From an uncultured Monoglobus sp. (GTDB taxonomy: Bacteria > Bacillota > Clostridia > Monoglobales > Monoglobaceae), in assembly GCA_947630135.1 (NCBI GenBank), contig CANRGH010000002.1:144376-208375 (forward strand): 64,000 nt of DNA, written 5' to 3'. Positions 30,001 through 34,892 of the stretch are shown here, piece by piece (position 1 is the first letter of the stretch; each line of letters opens with the position of its first letter). The notes under the pieces were generated by a model, which ran no database searches, was not told the DNA's origin, and saw only the letters and a list, made by a program, of their open reading frames with translations. The position numbers and the translations under genes were made by a program.

Positions 30001-30045
30001 ACGGCCGCAAGCGCCGGCGTCGAAGCTTCGGTATACGGCGGATAA
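18034..30045 (+). CDS. giant SLH-anchored adhesin with 14 isopeptide-type domains
   Basis: 4,003-aa surface protein. Residues 1-36 are a signal peptide. Residues about 45-1660 form several pectin-lyase-like beta-helix regions rich in N/G ladders (repeated TLDMQGH.ITP at two places, then GGG(I/V) turns). Residues about 1669-3409 hold 14 Spy0128/FctA-type domains of 115-130 aa. Each has K in a 'TK.L.GR' strand, a conserved E in 'YTVSE' or similar, and N in 'F.N.Y', the Lys-Glu-Asn set for spontaneous isopeptide bonds. A TAEPT/TVEPT stalk (3410-3492), two InlB-type repeats (about 3494-3576, 3613-3687), a Gly/Ser-Pro linker and three SLH domains (about 3756-3960) follow. No sortase motif. Probably a long cell-wall fibre for adhesion; the ligand is unknown. 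Confidence 0.9.
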   Translation: MKNLIVKNKRWQALFLCLAMIAATLSGVCVVPVNAEPTDAGNAASIGGNEYPTLQAAITAVDGAADQTITLLKDVSENLTSEGKSYTLDMQGHKITPADAATTIYTINGGTVTIKSTGETKGTLTGAESAANGGAINASGGAVITLDNIDITQNSAPQGGGIYLAGSTLSMSNTYVNENTANGNFEDMGGGGGAVAAVESSAVTFNKGCQINNNKAASESVCGTALYFNASKLNHASDGMTYMDELIQVHGNSALESGENTEYSAALFACNESDIEPFMLDISENVNNHGVAAAYIYKSKFIAINCKFNYNQSGSSTLYIHRDYNNGTNVKLQYCDINNNKSKNHGTVYVERTTVTFDDCYIEKNESVLEESESVSETDDLILAPGALELYSDNVSYPAVAYIEGGTVITGNTGHKVGGIGIVGIDNISAYGQYSAILMDTNSAVYGNTATYKAKSGNPQEFDANDLWIPKYTAKLDIPVASAMTDELYENNFTGYKWYDYSGISFSEPISRDQLWNGSYNSVLGLTADVAAAQANDTDYNRLSRAIEHAGSSEIKLLRDVSENITTNNKNYTLDMQGHTITPKDPRTTIFTINAGTVTIKSTSETKGILTGANASANGSAIFVGGGAKLTLDNISITENNATNGGSASMSGTPIYAEESALDLNKVNVSNNQSKSGVGAVYINKSDFTATDCEFKDNKSSASTVYLVKGGGYGSYLPAKKAVLTRCVISGNTSKRYGTVYADDNDINLNQCRIENNTNKNVSTEDFAAGALQLHSNDMFSATHAALSGTVITNNTGYRTGGIAVEYRKSSDFSDAKYVSLALDDSCAVYNNTAEYLDDPNDDYVGYANDLWLSLQMADLSVLDASTMQDSDNPEAVFKDFKWIDNLGGAYGNLEKDTFSNDNPRVKKVFCLTAGIPTREVAEIDGTTYNNIADAIQNLGGDDKTIKLVQGENDDMSKTVVENVQIEKDVEIDLNGRKLMPVNTDSYAFVISSGTLTLSNMGTTESKVYSIKNSGVLNIGSEGSAIKVKEISQESSGTTNVNKGAEIDTINNSSADVNITDGAVVKNLIHSGSGKIGLSEESVSGGRAVLSGNVTVNNVTLAKDSYLTVGSNDLGLTDNMNVTLDGEVLAQLNSDSEEPISVMLIDAGGKTVNDNILRKIKINNAKSNVIVTMDESGNVIAQKLIQKGVFVGGSGANDGNDGTTADSPVLTFAKALEKFKAIENKTADDKIYVLGTIEVTSSDTWDMGDLKDYPIMRDPMFKSGPMVKVSGSGAALTLSNIVLDGYKDQRVEAEGPIVEVTNGAKLVINDGTVLRNNVNNDNYYSFGGAVFADNTEVVMNGGEISNNTAWLGGGVAVKGDNGKFTLKNGTITGNSTSKWDKINGGGGIAIIMGASAFMYGGTVSYNTGGQGGGIIVGGTTADPDTQEGTEPERFEMHGGTVSGNISEHNGGGIYVQATTEADIYEGAIKDNIALAEEDYARFSGGGFYVNGQRMVEAGSFETGVLRFHNSTEITNNTSGSKTNAYIWGGGYAGCSTSTAYIYTTNGTSIHGNKACETDGTEHVSDFYSTTEPMPGVGSDIIHTTLKYDISGYMYDGTPYNWTDADKKESVDYSGHIKAGGTISLYTESAPAESAEPAKIIISGNKGLKYGGGIGNNGTVYFGTPDTTAEIKGTKKLTGRDWTDADSFEITLEEVSTVHEGYEAVPDKIETRKVEVKKPGMGDTAAFNFGSIIYTEPYSHTYKVKETSKSENGITVDTSVYTVTIIVTKDADGNLIYEQLTTNDEGKNDIEFNNTYEASGSLTLEAQKNLTGSKLVYGEFEFEVKEGEDTVAKGTNDADGKIVFDEIKYTAAGDHTYTVSEVNKGLPGYTYDETKYTVNVTVTDKGDGTFDCTKTITKDGEPVDGMTFENSYNSEGTGLISGTKVLEGRDIKANEFSFKLSEVNRDSDGNETAEEIETVKNDAEGKFTFPEIKYALEDAGVHTYTVVEVIPEAKEPGITYDTDEYTVVVNVTDDGEGKLTSKIISITKNGATASEIKFTNKYGSAGTLVLDGTKTLEGNKLSAGEFSFTLTDVTEAEPKVLETVTNDADGKFTFSGIEYTTADIGKPRKYTISEVKPETALPGISYDKDVYTVEVTAKDNGEGGLTFEKKITDNGAPANNIAFTNIYRAANTLVINGKKVLNGRALDTGEFEFTLTETTKDKVDPVSKTAKNLADGTFVFDGIAYNLDDAGKTFTYEVKENKGSAAGVEYSEEVYNVEVQVTDNHNGILNIAETITKNGEAADAIVFTNTYAASGSLELSGEKKIDGGTAAAGDFSFTLTDISGAEPNVLGTVQNGADGKFKFDAISYSIEDVGKEHVYIVSEVKGEKPGYTYSEEVYTVNVIVTDNGDGTLNVEPIITKNGEIAEDIVFTNSYAASGSLELAAQKTLTGGELRHGEFEFVVTEAVASGGQTETNTVATGTNDADGNIKFTPIDYTAAGNHTYTVSEKNTEMPGYTYDSTEYTVNVTVTDNGDGTLKVEAATAKGGEPAEKMTFANTYTTLGTGSISGTKVLEGRALKADEFSFKLAEIIRDGDGTETAKPIGEPVKNGADGKFTFPEINYVLEDVGVHTYTVVEVIPEAKEPGIIYDTDEYTVVVNVTDNGDGTLSSGITAISENGIPANNITFTNKYEPEDTLVLEGTKTLSGAKLSAGEFSFTLTDASEAEPKVLETVTNDDKGGFAFSGIKYTADDIGKTHTYKIEEVKPETALPGITYSENVYTVKVTVVDNGNGGLKFTKDITKDGAPADNIAFTNIYKADNTLVINGKKVLNGRALDTGEFSFTLTETTEGVENPVPKTVTNHADGTFAFEGIAYDLEDVGKTFTYEVKENKGDAAGVEYSEEVYNVEVSVTDNHDGTLGIAETITDKNGEKKDAIVFTNTYAASGSLELNGTKVLNGRNLTNSEFSFKLSEVVIGEGGTETANEIETATNDADGNIKFKPINYNSVGVHTYTIVELDGGEPGVTYDTDEYTVVVNVTDNGNGKLVCSEIITKNGTATDKIAFTNSYGAKNSLALEGSKTLNGAELKYGEFSFAVKENGTEVAKGTNDADGKIVFDEIKYTAAGEHTYTVSEENTEMPGYTYDSTEYTVKVTVTDNGDGTLKIDKAVTKGGEPVDKIEFVNTYKAGDIRALEGTKVLNGRELKAGEFSFKLSEIVKDASGTETAKEIETVKNGADDTAGKFKFSEIAYTLADVGVHTYTIIEMIPEEKVPGITYDTDEYTVVVNVTDKGDGTLSSEITAISENGVPKDRIEFVNNYDAENTITIRATKVLTGRELADGEFSFVLTDKTGAEPKEIGKAVNDKDGNIAFDTIRYTLADVGEHTYTISEVKGDAEYVTYSDKEFEVKVNVSDKGDGTLNVTAEYPEGGAVFENAFLPPTEAPTAEPTAEPTAEPTVEPTAEPTAEPTEEPTTEPTVEPTLEPTVEPTAEPTLEPTIEPTAEPTIEPTTEPTEEPTAAPTYRLIYDANGGSGTVPTDDYNYESGNTAPLMDGNKLNRLGATFIGWSLTPVKDLITGADEEAAAGIVDSVTFADSDITVYAVWAIDEVGGTTGASPTAAPGTTPAPDADVTYPNSVPDYREVIYDLNYATNAEPPVDPHEYSKGETVTVTSETPSRAGYTFLGWATDADAKTPDYKAKDTFIIPDTGEILYAVWSVRSSGGSSGGGGGSGWLPSATAKPASTPKPTTAPAPTEAPTMKPEPEATPSGGGSGGSGDGTETAGMEGTKYNVPQLNREDHYAYIIGYPEGDVRPENYIARDEVATIFFRMLTDASRAQNWTQSNAYSDVPADLWSNNAVSTMSNCGILTGYPDGSFMPTACITRAEFAAIAARFDSSGAEGVDVFSDISGHWAEAYIKKAAAIGFINGYEDGTFKPDQYITRAETMTLVNNILNRHVSADGMLDGMITFSDNNDPEKWYYTAVQEATNSHYYRRVGDTLFENWSALRDPRDWVELEKEWSTAASAGVEASVYGG

Positions 30046-30053
30046 TGCAACTG

Positions 30054-30082
30054 AAAAAGAGCAGCCCGGCTGCTCTTTTTTT
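30054..30082 (+). terminator. intrinsic terminator of the adhesin gene
   Basis: AAAAAGAGCAGC / GCTGCTCTTTTT with loop CCG and further T, 9 bases after the stop. A second GC-rich palindrome without T tract lies at about 30102-30140. Confidence 0.85.
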
Positions 30083-30212
30083 GTGCCGTAAGGAAGATTT
30101 TTGCCGCGCGCCGGAATTATCGGCGTTCCGCGCGCGGCGGCTCCGTCTTAACTTTTACCAATCGGCGGGGGTTTCGGGCGGGGATATTTGTTAAAGTTTT
30201 TACAAATTCGGG

Positions 30213-30241
30213 TTGACGATTTTATGTTTTAGTTATATAAT
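30213..30241 (+). promoter_or_regulatory. serCA promoter
   Basis: TTGACG 30213-30218, 17-base spacer, TATAAT 30236-30241. Confidence 0.8.
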
Positions 30242-30295
30242 ATTTAAGTTAGGTTTTTTATAAAACAATTATACACTATTGGAGGAGATATTTTT

Positions 30296-31378
30296 ATGAG
30301 CAGAGTATTCAATTTCTCGGCGGGTCCGTCTATGCTTCCCGTTGAGGTACTCAAGAAGGCGCAGGAAGAGATGCTTGATATGGGCGGCAGCGGCCAGTCC
30401 GTTATGGAAATGAGCCACAGAAGCCCCGAGTATCAGGCGATTATCGACAAGGCGGAGGCGACCTTCCGCGAGATCATGAACGTTCCCGATAACTACAAGG
30501 TCCTGTTTTTGCAGGGCGGAGCCTCGACGCAGTTCGCCATGGTTCCTATGAACCTCGGCGGAAAGTCGAAAAAGGCGGACTATGTTACGACCGGCCAGTG
30601 GGCGAAGAAGGCTCTGGCCGAGGCAAAGCGCTACATTGACGCGAAGGAGATCGCGTCGAGCGCGGACAAGACGTTCTCGTATCTGCCCGAGGTCGACAAG
30701 AGCATGCTGACTGACGGCGCCGACTACGTTCATATTACATATAACAACACGATCTACGGTACGCATTACAACACGATGCCCGACTTCGGAGACAGAACGG
30801 TCGTTACCGATATGTCGTCCTGCATCCTGTCCGAGGAGGTCGACTTCACAAAGTTCGGTCTGGTTTACGCCGGAGCGCAGAAGAACATGGGCCCCGCGGG
30901 CGTAACGGTGGTCGTTGTGCGCGACGATCTGATCGGAAACGCGCTTGACATAACGCCCACTATGCTGAACTATCAGACGCACGCCGACAACGGCTCAATG
31001 TTCAACACACCGCCGACCTACGGCATTTATATCTGCGGTCTGGTGTTTGAGTGGATAAAGAACATGGGCGGCGTTAAGGTCATGCACGAGACCAACGTTG
31101 AGAAAGCAAAGATCCTTTATGATTTCCTTGACAACTCAAAGATGTTCAAGGGCACGGTCGTTCCCAAGGACCGTTCGCTGATGAACGTTCCGTTCGTGAC
31201 CGACAGCGACGAGCTCAACGCCAAATTTGTGGCCGAGTCCAAGGCTCAGGGCTTTGTGAACCTCAAGGGCCACAGAACGGTCGGCGGAATGAGAGCCAGC
31301 ATATACAACGCTATGCCTGTTGAGGGCGTGAAGGCACTGGTTGACTTTATGACTAAGTTTGAGAAGGAGAATTCATAA
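30296..31378 (+). CDS. serC: phosphoserine aminotransferase
   Basis: Converts 3-phosphohydroxypyruvate and glutamate to phosphoserine. 360 aa. It opens RVFNFSAGPSMLP, the standard SerC N-terminus; the PLP lysine lies in YAGAQKNMGPAG near residue 198. GGAGGAG precedes the ATG. Its stop overlaps the serA start (TAATG), so the two pathway enzymes are translationally coupled. Confidence 0.96.
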   Translation: MSRVFNFSAGPSMLPVEVLKKAQEEMLDMGGSGQSVMEMSHRSPEYQAIIDKAEATFREIMNVPDNYKVLFLQGGASTQFAMVPMNLGGKSKKADYVTTGQWAKKALAEAKRYIDAKEIASSADKTFSYLPEVDKSMLTDGADYVHITYNNTIYGTHYNTMPDFGDRTVVTDMSSCILSEEVDFTKFGLVYAGAQKNMGPAGVTVVVVRDDLIGNALDITPTMLNYQTHADNGSMFNTPPTYGIYICGLVFEWIKNMGGVKVMHETNVEKAKILYDFLDNSKMFKGTVVPKDRSLMNVPFVTDSDELNAKFVAESKAQGFVNLKGHRTVGGMRASIYNAMPVEGVKALVDFMTKFEKENS

Positions 31379-32544
31379 TGTATAAAATTCAGACACTTAA
31401 CAAGATTTCCAAAAAGGGACTCGGAGTGCTCAAGAGTGATAAATATGAGGTTTCGGACGAGTGCCAGAACCCCGACGGAATTATTTTGAGAAGCTTTAAG
31501 ATGCACGACATGGAGCTGCCCGACAGCCTCAAGGCGGTCGCCAGAGCCGGCGCGGGCGTCAATAACATTCCCATTGACAAGTGCAGCGAGAAGGGCATTG
31601 TGGTGTTCAACACCCCCGGCGCCAACGCGAACGCGGTCAAGGAACTGGTTATCTGCGCGCTGCTGCTTTCGTCGCGCAAGGTCGTTCAGGGAATTAACTG
31701 GGCAAAGACCTTGAAGGACGAGGGCGATCAGGCGGGCGCTTTGGTTGAGAAGGGAAAGTCGAACTTTGTTGGCCCTGAGATCGAGGGCAAAACTCTCGGC
31801 GTTGTCGGTCTCGGCGCTATCGGCGTTCAGGTCGCGAATGCGGCGCACCACCTCGGCATGGACGTAATCGGATATGACCCGTATCTTTCGGTCGACTCGG
31901 CGTGGAACCTGACGAGATTTGCCGAGAAGGCCGAAAACCTTGACGACCTGCTTGCGAAGTGCGACTATATCACGATCCACGTTCCGGCGCTGCCTTCAAC
32001 AAAGGGCATGTTCAATTCCGAGGCGTTCAGCAAGATGAAGAAGGGCGCGAGACTGCTCAATTTCTCGCGCGACACTCTGGTTGACACGGGCGACGTTATC
32101 GACGCGCTGAACGACGGCACGGTTTCGTGCTACATCACCGATTTTGCCACGGCGGAGCTTTTGAACCACGACAAGGTAATCTGCATGCCGCATCTGGGCG
32201 CGTCGACTCCCGAGAGCGAGGAGAACTGCGCGGTTATGGCGTCGAAGGAGATCAAGGACTTTCTGGAGAACGGAAACATCAACAACAGCGTTAATTATCC
32301 GACCTGCGATATGGGCGCTAAAACCGGCGAGCGCATAACCGTCGCGCACAAGAATATCCCGAATATTCTGCACAAGATAACGGTTATCATATCCGGCAAG
32401 GACAACCTCAATATCGACCATATGCTCAACAAGAGCCGCGGCGATTACGCCTACACAATGTACGACGTCAGCGATAAGATCGATCCCAAGGTTAAAAAAG
32501 AGATCGAAAGCCTCGACGGCGTTATCAAGGTAAGGATATTGTAA
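31378..32544 (+). CDS. serA: D-3-phosphoglycerate dehydrogenase, short ACT type
   Basis: First step of serine synthesis. 388 aa. Substrate segment RAGAGVNNIP, Rossmann motif GLGAIGVQVA, catalytic His in MPHLGASTPESE, and a C-terminal ACT domain (about 320-388, NIPNILHKITVIISG) for possible serine feedback. It is the short clostridial form without the intervening ASB domain. No serB follows. Confidence 0.95.
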   Translation: MYKIQTLNKISKKGLGVLKSDKYEVSDECQNPDGIILRSFKMHDMELPDSLKAVARAGAGVNNIPIDKCSEKGIVVFNTPGANANAVKELVICALLLSSRKVVQGINWAKTLKDEGDQAGALVEKGKSNFVGPEIEGKTLGVVGLGAIGVQVANAAHHLGMDVIGYDPYLSVDSAWNLTRFAEKAENLDDLLAKCDYITIHVPALPSTKGMFNSEAFSKMKKGARLLNFSRDTLVDTGDVIDALNDGTVSCYITDFATAELLNHDKVICMPHLGASTPESEENCAVMASKEIKDFLENGNINNSVNYPTCDMGAKTGERITVAHKNIPNILHKITVIISGKDNLNIDHMLNKSRGDYAYTMYDVSDKIDPKVKKEIESLDGVIKVRIL

Positions 32545-33130
32545 ATCCCCTTCAGCCGCCTTCGGCGGCCCGTCTGCCTCGCCCTACGGGGGAGGGAGAG
32601 GTGGCGCCGTAGGCGACGGAGAGGGAGGCGAACGAATGTAGGAAAATAACTCCCTCTCAGTCTGCTCCGCAGCATTTCCACAAACGTTAATAAATTGTGG
32701 CCTCGTTTATCTGAGAAATTGGAATACGATAGTGCCGCGAACCCGCTTACGCGGCTCCGGCCGCAGACAGCTCTCCCCCTTAAAAGGAGGAGAGCCTGAC
32801 GGGCGGCAATCTGCCGCCCGCGGGACGCCGAGGTCGCACATGGCCGCAAATATTACTGATTTGTGGCCTCGTTTAATCGTGGAAACGGAATACGGTAGTG
32901 CCACGAACCCGCTAACGCGGCTCCGGCCGCAGTTCCTTACGAACATAGTATATAAAGTGCCGTAGGGGCGGACGACCCCGGCCGCCCGCAGGCTCCCGAA
33001 AAGCACCAGCGGAGTTTTGATATATGCCGCTGACGTATGTGTAGGGGCGGCAATCTGCCGCCCGCGGGCGGATAATATCCGCCCCTACAAAGCGCGCCGC
33101 GTTTCACGCGAAAGCGAACAAGTGTAGGGA
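32545..33130. repeat. composite intergenic repeat zone
   Basis: No gene in this stretch. It contains the CCCCTCTCAGT-type hairpin modules, two related GCGGCTCCGGCCGCAG pieces at about 32750 and 32920 with similar flanks (each after a TTTGTGGCCTCGTTTA-like string), and GTAGGGGCGG..CCGCCC inverted modules at 32965-33090. The modules match those at 5.9, 34.5 and 40.2 kb. Confidence 0.8.
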
Positions 33131-33362
33131 TCAAAAAAGCGCCGCAAGGCGCATAGGGCTCCCGCAAAGCGCCAACGAAGTGCAGACAGGGTTCCCGAAA
33201 ACGCTTGCGTTTTTGGGAAGAAGGAACAAATTCGCAGCGATGAGCAAAAGGCGTTTGCGCCTTTTGTGATAAGCGAAGAAATTTGTGACGCGGGAAAGAG
33301 GAGCCGACCCGAAACGGGTGAGACTTTCGCGTTTCACGCGAAAGCGAACAAGTGTAGGGATC
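33098..33362. repeat. direct repeat pair 230 bp apart before rnpB
   Basis: The string CGCGTTTCACGCGAAAGCG continuing to GTGTAGGGATC occurs at about 33098-33132 and again at 33328-33362. Between them lie small palindromes (AAGCGCCGCAAGGCGC, AAAGGCGTTTGCGCCTTT). No gene is supported here. The second repeat abuts the 5' end of RNase P RNA. Confidence 0.8.
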
Positions 33363-33368
33363 GGCGAC

Positions 33369-33706
33369 GACGAGGATAACTGATGATTGCGCGCGTAATG
33401 CGTGAGGAAAGTCCGAGCTCCATAGGGCAGAGCGCAAGCTAACGGCTTGTGGAGGCGACTCCAAGGATAGTGCAACAGAAATAAACCGCAGTTATTTTTA
33501 ATAGCTGTAAGGGTGGAAAGGCGAGGCAAGAGCTCACCCGGCGGTCTGGCGACTTACCGCTGATGTAAACCCCGCTCGGAGCAACACCTGAATCGAAGAT
33601 TAAGCCGGCCCGGCGCCTTCGGAGATTGGTGGCTTGAGGCGCGCGGTGACGCGCGTCCCAGATAGATAATCATCTGATACAGAACTCGGCTTATGTTATG
33701 CTCGTC
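33369..33706 (+). ncRNA. rnpB: RNase P RNA (M1-type)
   Basis: Catalytic RNA for tRNA 5'-end processing. The universally conserved GAGGAAAGTCC, then GAGCTCC, begins near 33404; GATAGTGCAACAGAAA, GGTGGAAAGGCGAGG-like segments and the 3' strand ACAGAACTCGGCTTAT are present. Closing helix P1 is visible: GACGAGGATAAC (33369-33380) pairs with GTTATGCTCGTC (33695-33706) with one mismatch. Short P2 pairing GATGATT/AATCATC is also seen. A terminator follows immediately. Confidence 0.96.
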
Positions 33707-33708
33707 AC

Positions 33709-33744
33709 AAAACAGGACAGCCCCAATCGGGGCTGTTCTGTTTT
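33709..33744 (+). terminator. rnpB terminator
   Basis: A 16-bp hairpin: AAAACAGGACAGCCCC with GGGGCTGTTCTGTTTT, loop AATC, ending in T-rich sequence. Confidence 0.85.
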
Positions 33745-33858
33745 GTTATCAGCGATTAGTGATTATGCTGAAATAATTTTGCGAATATTTTTGGCGGGCC
33801 TCCGCGAGTGGTTGTCTTGTTACATAATGATTTTTCATTAATTAATATAAATTTCCTC

Positions 33859-33887
33859 TTGTAAAATTAGCATAATTGTGCTAAAAT
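33859..33887 (+). promoter_or_regulatory. promoter and overlapping operator of the Phd/ParE operon
   Basis: TTGTAA 33859-33864, 17-base spacer, TAAAAT 33882-33887. A perfect inverted repeat TTAGCA-TAATTG-TGCTAA (33867-33884) fills the spacer and enters the -10 box, placed for autorepression by the antitoxin. Confidence 0.7.
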
Positions 33888-33920
33888 TTAATTGTTAAAA
33901 TATTTGCAGGAGGATTTTTT

Positions 33921-34199
33921 ATGAATACGATAAGACCTGTTTCTGATCTGAGAAACAATTTTGCTGATATTTCCAAAACCGTGCACGAAACAAAGCAGCC
34001 CGTATTTTTAACAAAAAATGGATTTGGCGATATGGTGGTTATGAGCATGGAGGCATATGAGGATCTTCGCTTTGAAAGCGAGATTTACTCAAAACTTAAG
34101 GAAGCGGAATACGAAGCGGAGCTTTCAAATAAACGATTTTCATCAAAAGAAGTTCTGAAAAGCATGCGCGAGGCGCTCGGAGAAAACAGCGATGTATGA
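33921..34199 (+). CDS. Phd/YefM-family antitoxin
   Basis: 92-aa antitoxin. It opens NTIRPVSDLRNNFADISK, the Phd/YefM DNA-binding N-terminus, and continues PVFLTKNGFGDMVVMSMEAYE, its classic second strand-helix. The C-terminal part should bind and neutralise the downstream toxin. AGGAGG precedes the ATG. It overlaps the toxin by 8 bases. Confidence 0.92.
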   Translation: MNTIRPVSDLRNNFADISKTVHETKQPVFLTKNGFGDMVVMSMEAYEDLRFESEIYSKLKEAEYEAELSNKRFSSKEVLKSMREALGENSDV

Positions 34200-34503
34200 T
34201 TTGGAATTCCAGCCTCTTGCCCGACAGGACATGATAAACATAGTGACTTGTATCGACAAAACTCTGCATAACCGCGCCGCGGCGCTGCGGCTTGCGGAGA
34301 ACATGATAACGGAAATCGAGAATGTCGGAAGCTTTCCGTATTCCGGGGCAGTATATCATCCTTTGCGCGCGCTTAAATATGAGTATCGCAAACTGCTTGT
34401 CGGCAATTACCTGATTCTTTATCGCGTTGACGAGAAAAGAAAAATGATAACTGTAGCGAGAGTTGTTTACGCCAAAAGCGATTACGGAAAAGTTTTGGAA
34501 TAA
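34192..34503 (+). CDS. RelE/ParE-family toxin
   Basis: 103-aa toxin of the ParE/RelE fold: YDLEFQPLARQDMINIV opening helix, FPYSG in the middle, then EYRKLLVGNYLILYRVDEK and VVYAKSDY near the end. Partner of the overlapping Phd-like antitoxin. Whether it targets mRNA or gyrase cannot be told from sequence alone. Confidence 0.88.
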   Translation: MYDLEFQPLARQDMINIVTCIDKTLHNRAAALRLAENMITEIENVGSFPYSGAVYHPLRALKYEYRKLLVGNYLILYRVDEKRKMITVARVVYAKSDYGKVLE

Positions 34504-34892
34504 GCCGCCGGCTTTGGCCATAGTGTGTAAAATGCCGTAGGGGCGGATATTATCCGTCCGTGCCTTGCCCCTTGGGGAGAGGTGGATTTCCGCCAAAGGC
34601 GGAAAGACGGAGAGGGGTTAACATAGATACTAGTGATTAGTAACTAGGGACTAGGATTGAAAAAATCACCGTGTGATATTTCTAATCTCTAGTACCTATT
34701 TCCTAATCTCTGCGTTGACCCCTCTCAGTCTGCGGACAAGCCGCAGCCAGCTCTCCCCAAGGGGCGAGCCTTATAGCCGCCCGCCCCTCGGATTTAATTC
34801 AAATGAAGCGCTTGGTCAAAATTGCGAGCAATTTTGAAAGGTCGCTTTGAACCCGCAAGCAAGCTTGCTGATTAGGGAATAATTATTAATTT
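34504..34892. repeat. composite intergenic repeat zone
   Basis: Contains GTAGGGGCGG..ATCCG (34539-34559), the GGGGAGAGGTGGATTTCCGCC hairpin module (34572-34618), the ACTAG/CTAGT module (34625-34715), an inverted CTCTCAGT..AGCTCTCCCC module (34720-34760), and a 75-base element (34800-34878) with AAAATTGCGAGCAATTTT. The last recurs in reverse orientation at about 40499-40580. No gene seen. Confidence 0.8.

Noticed and set aside
32937..33529. Minus-strand frames of 132-175 codons
   Set aside because: They run through RNase P RNA and the repeat zone, so they are not genes.
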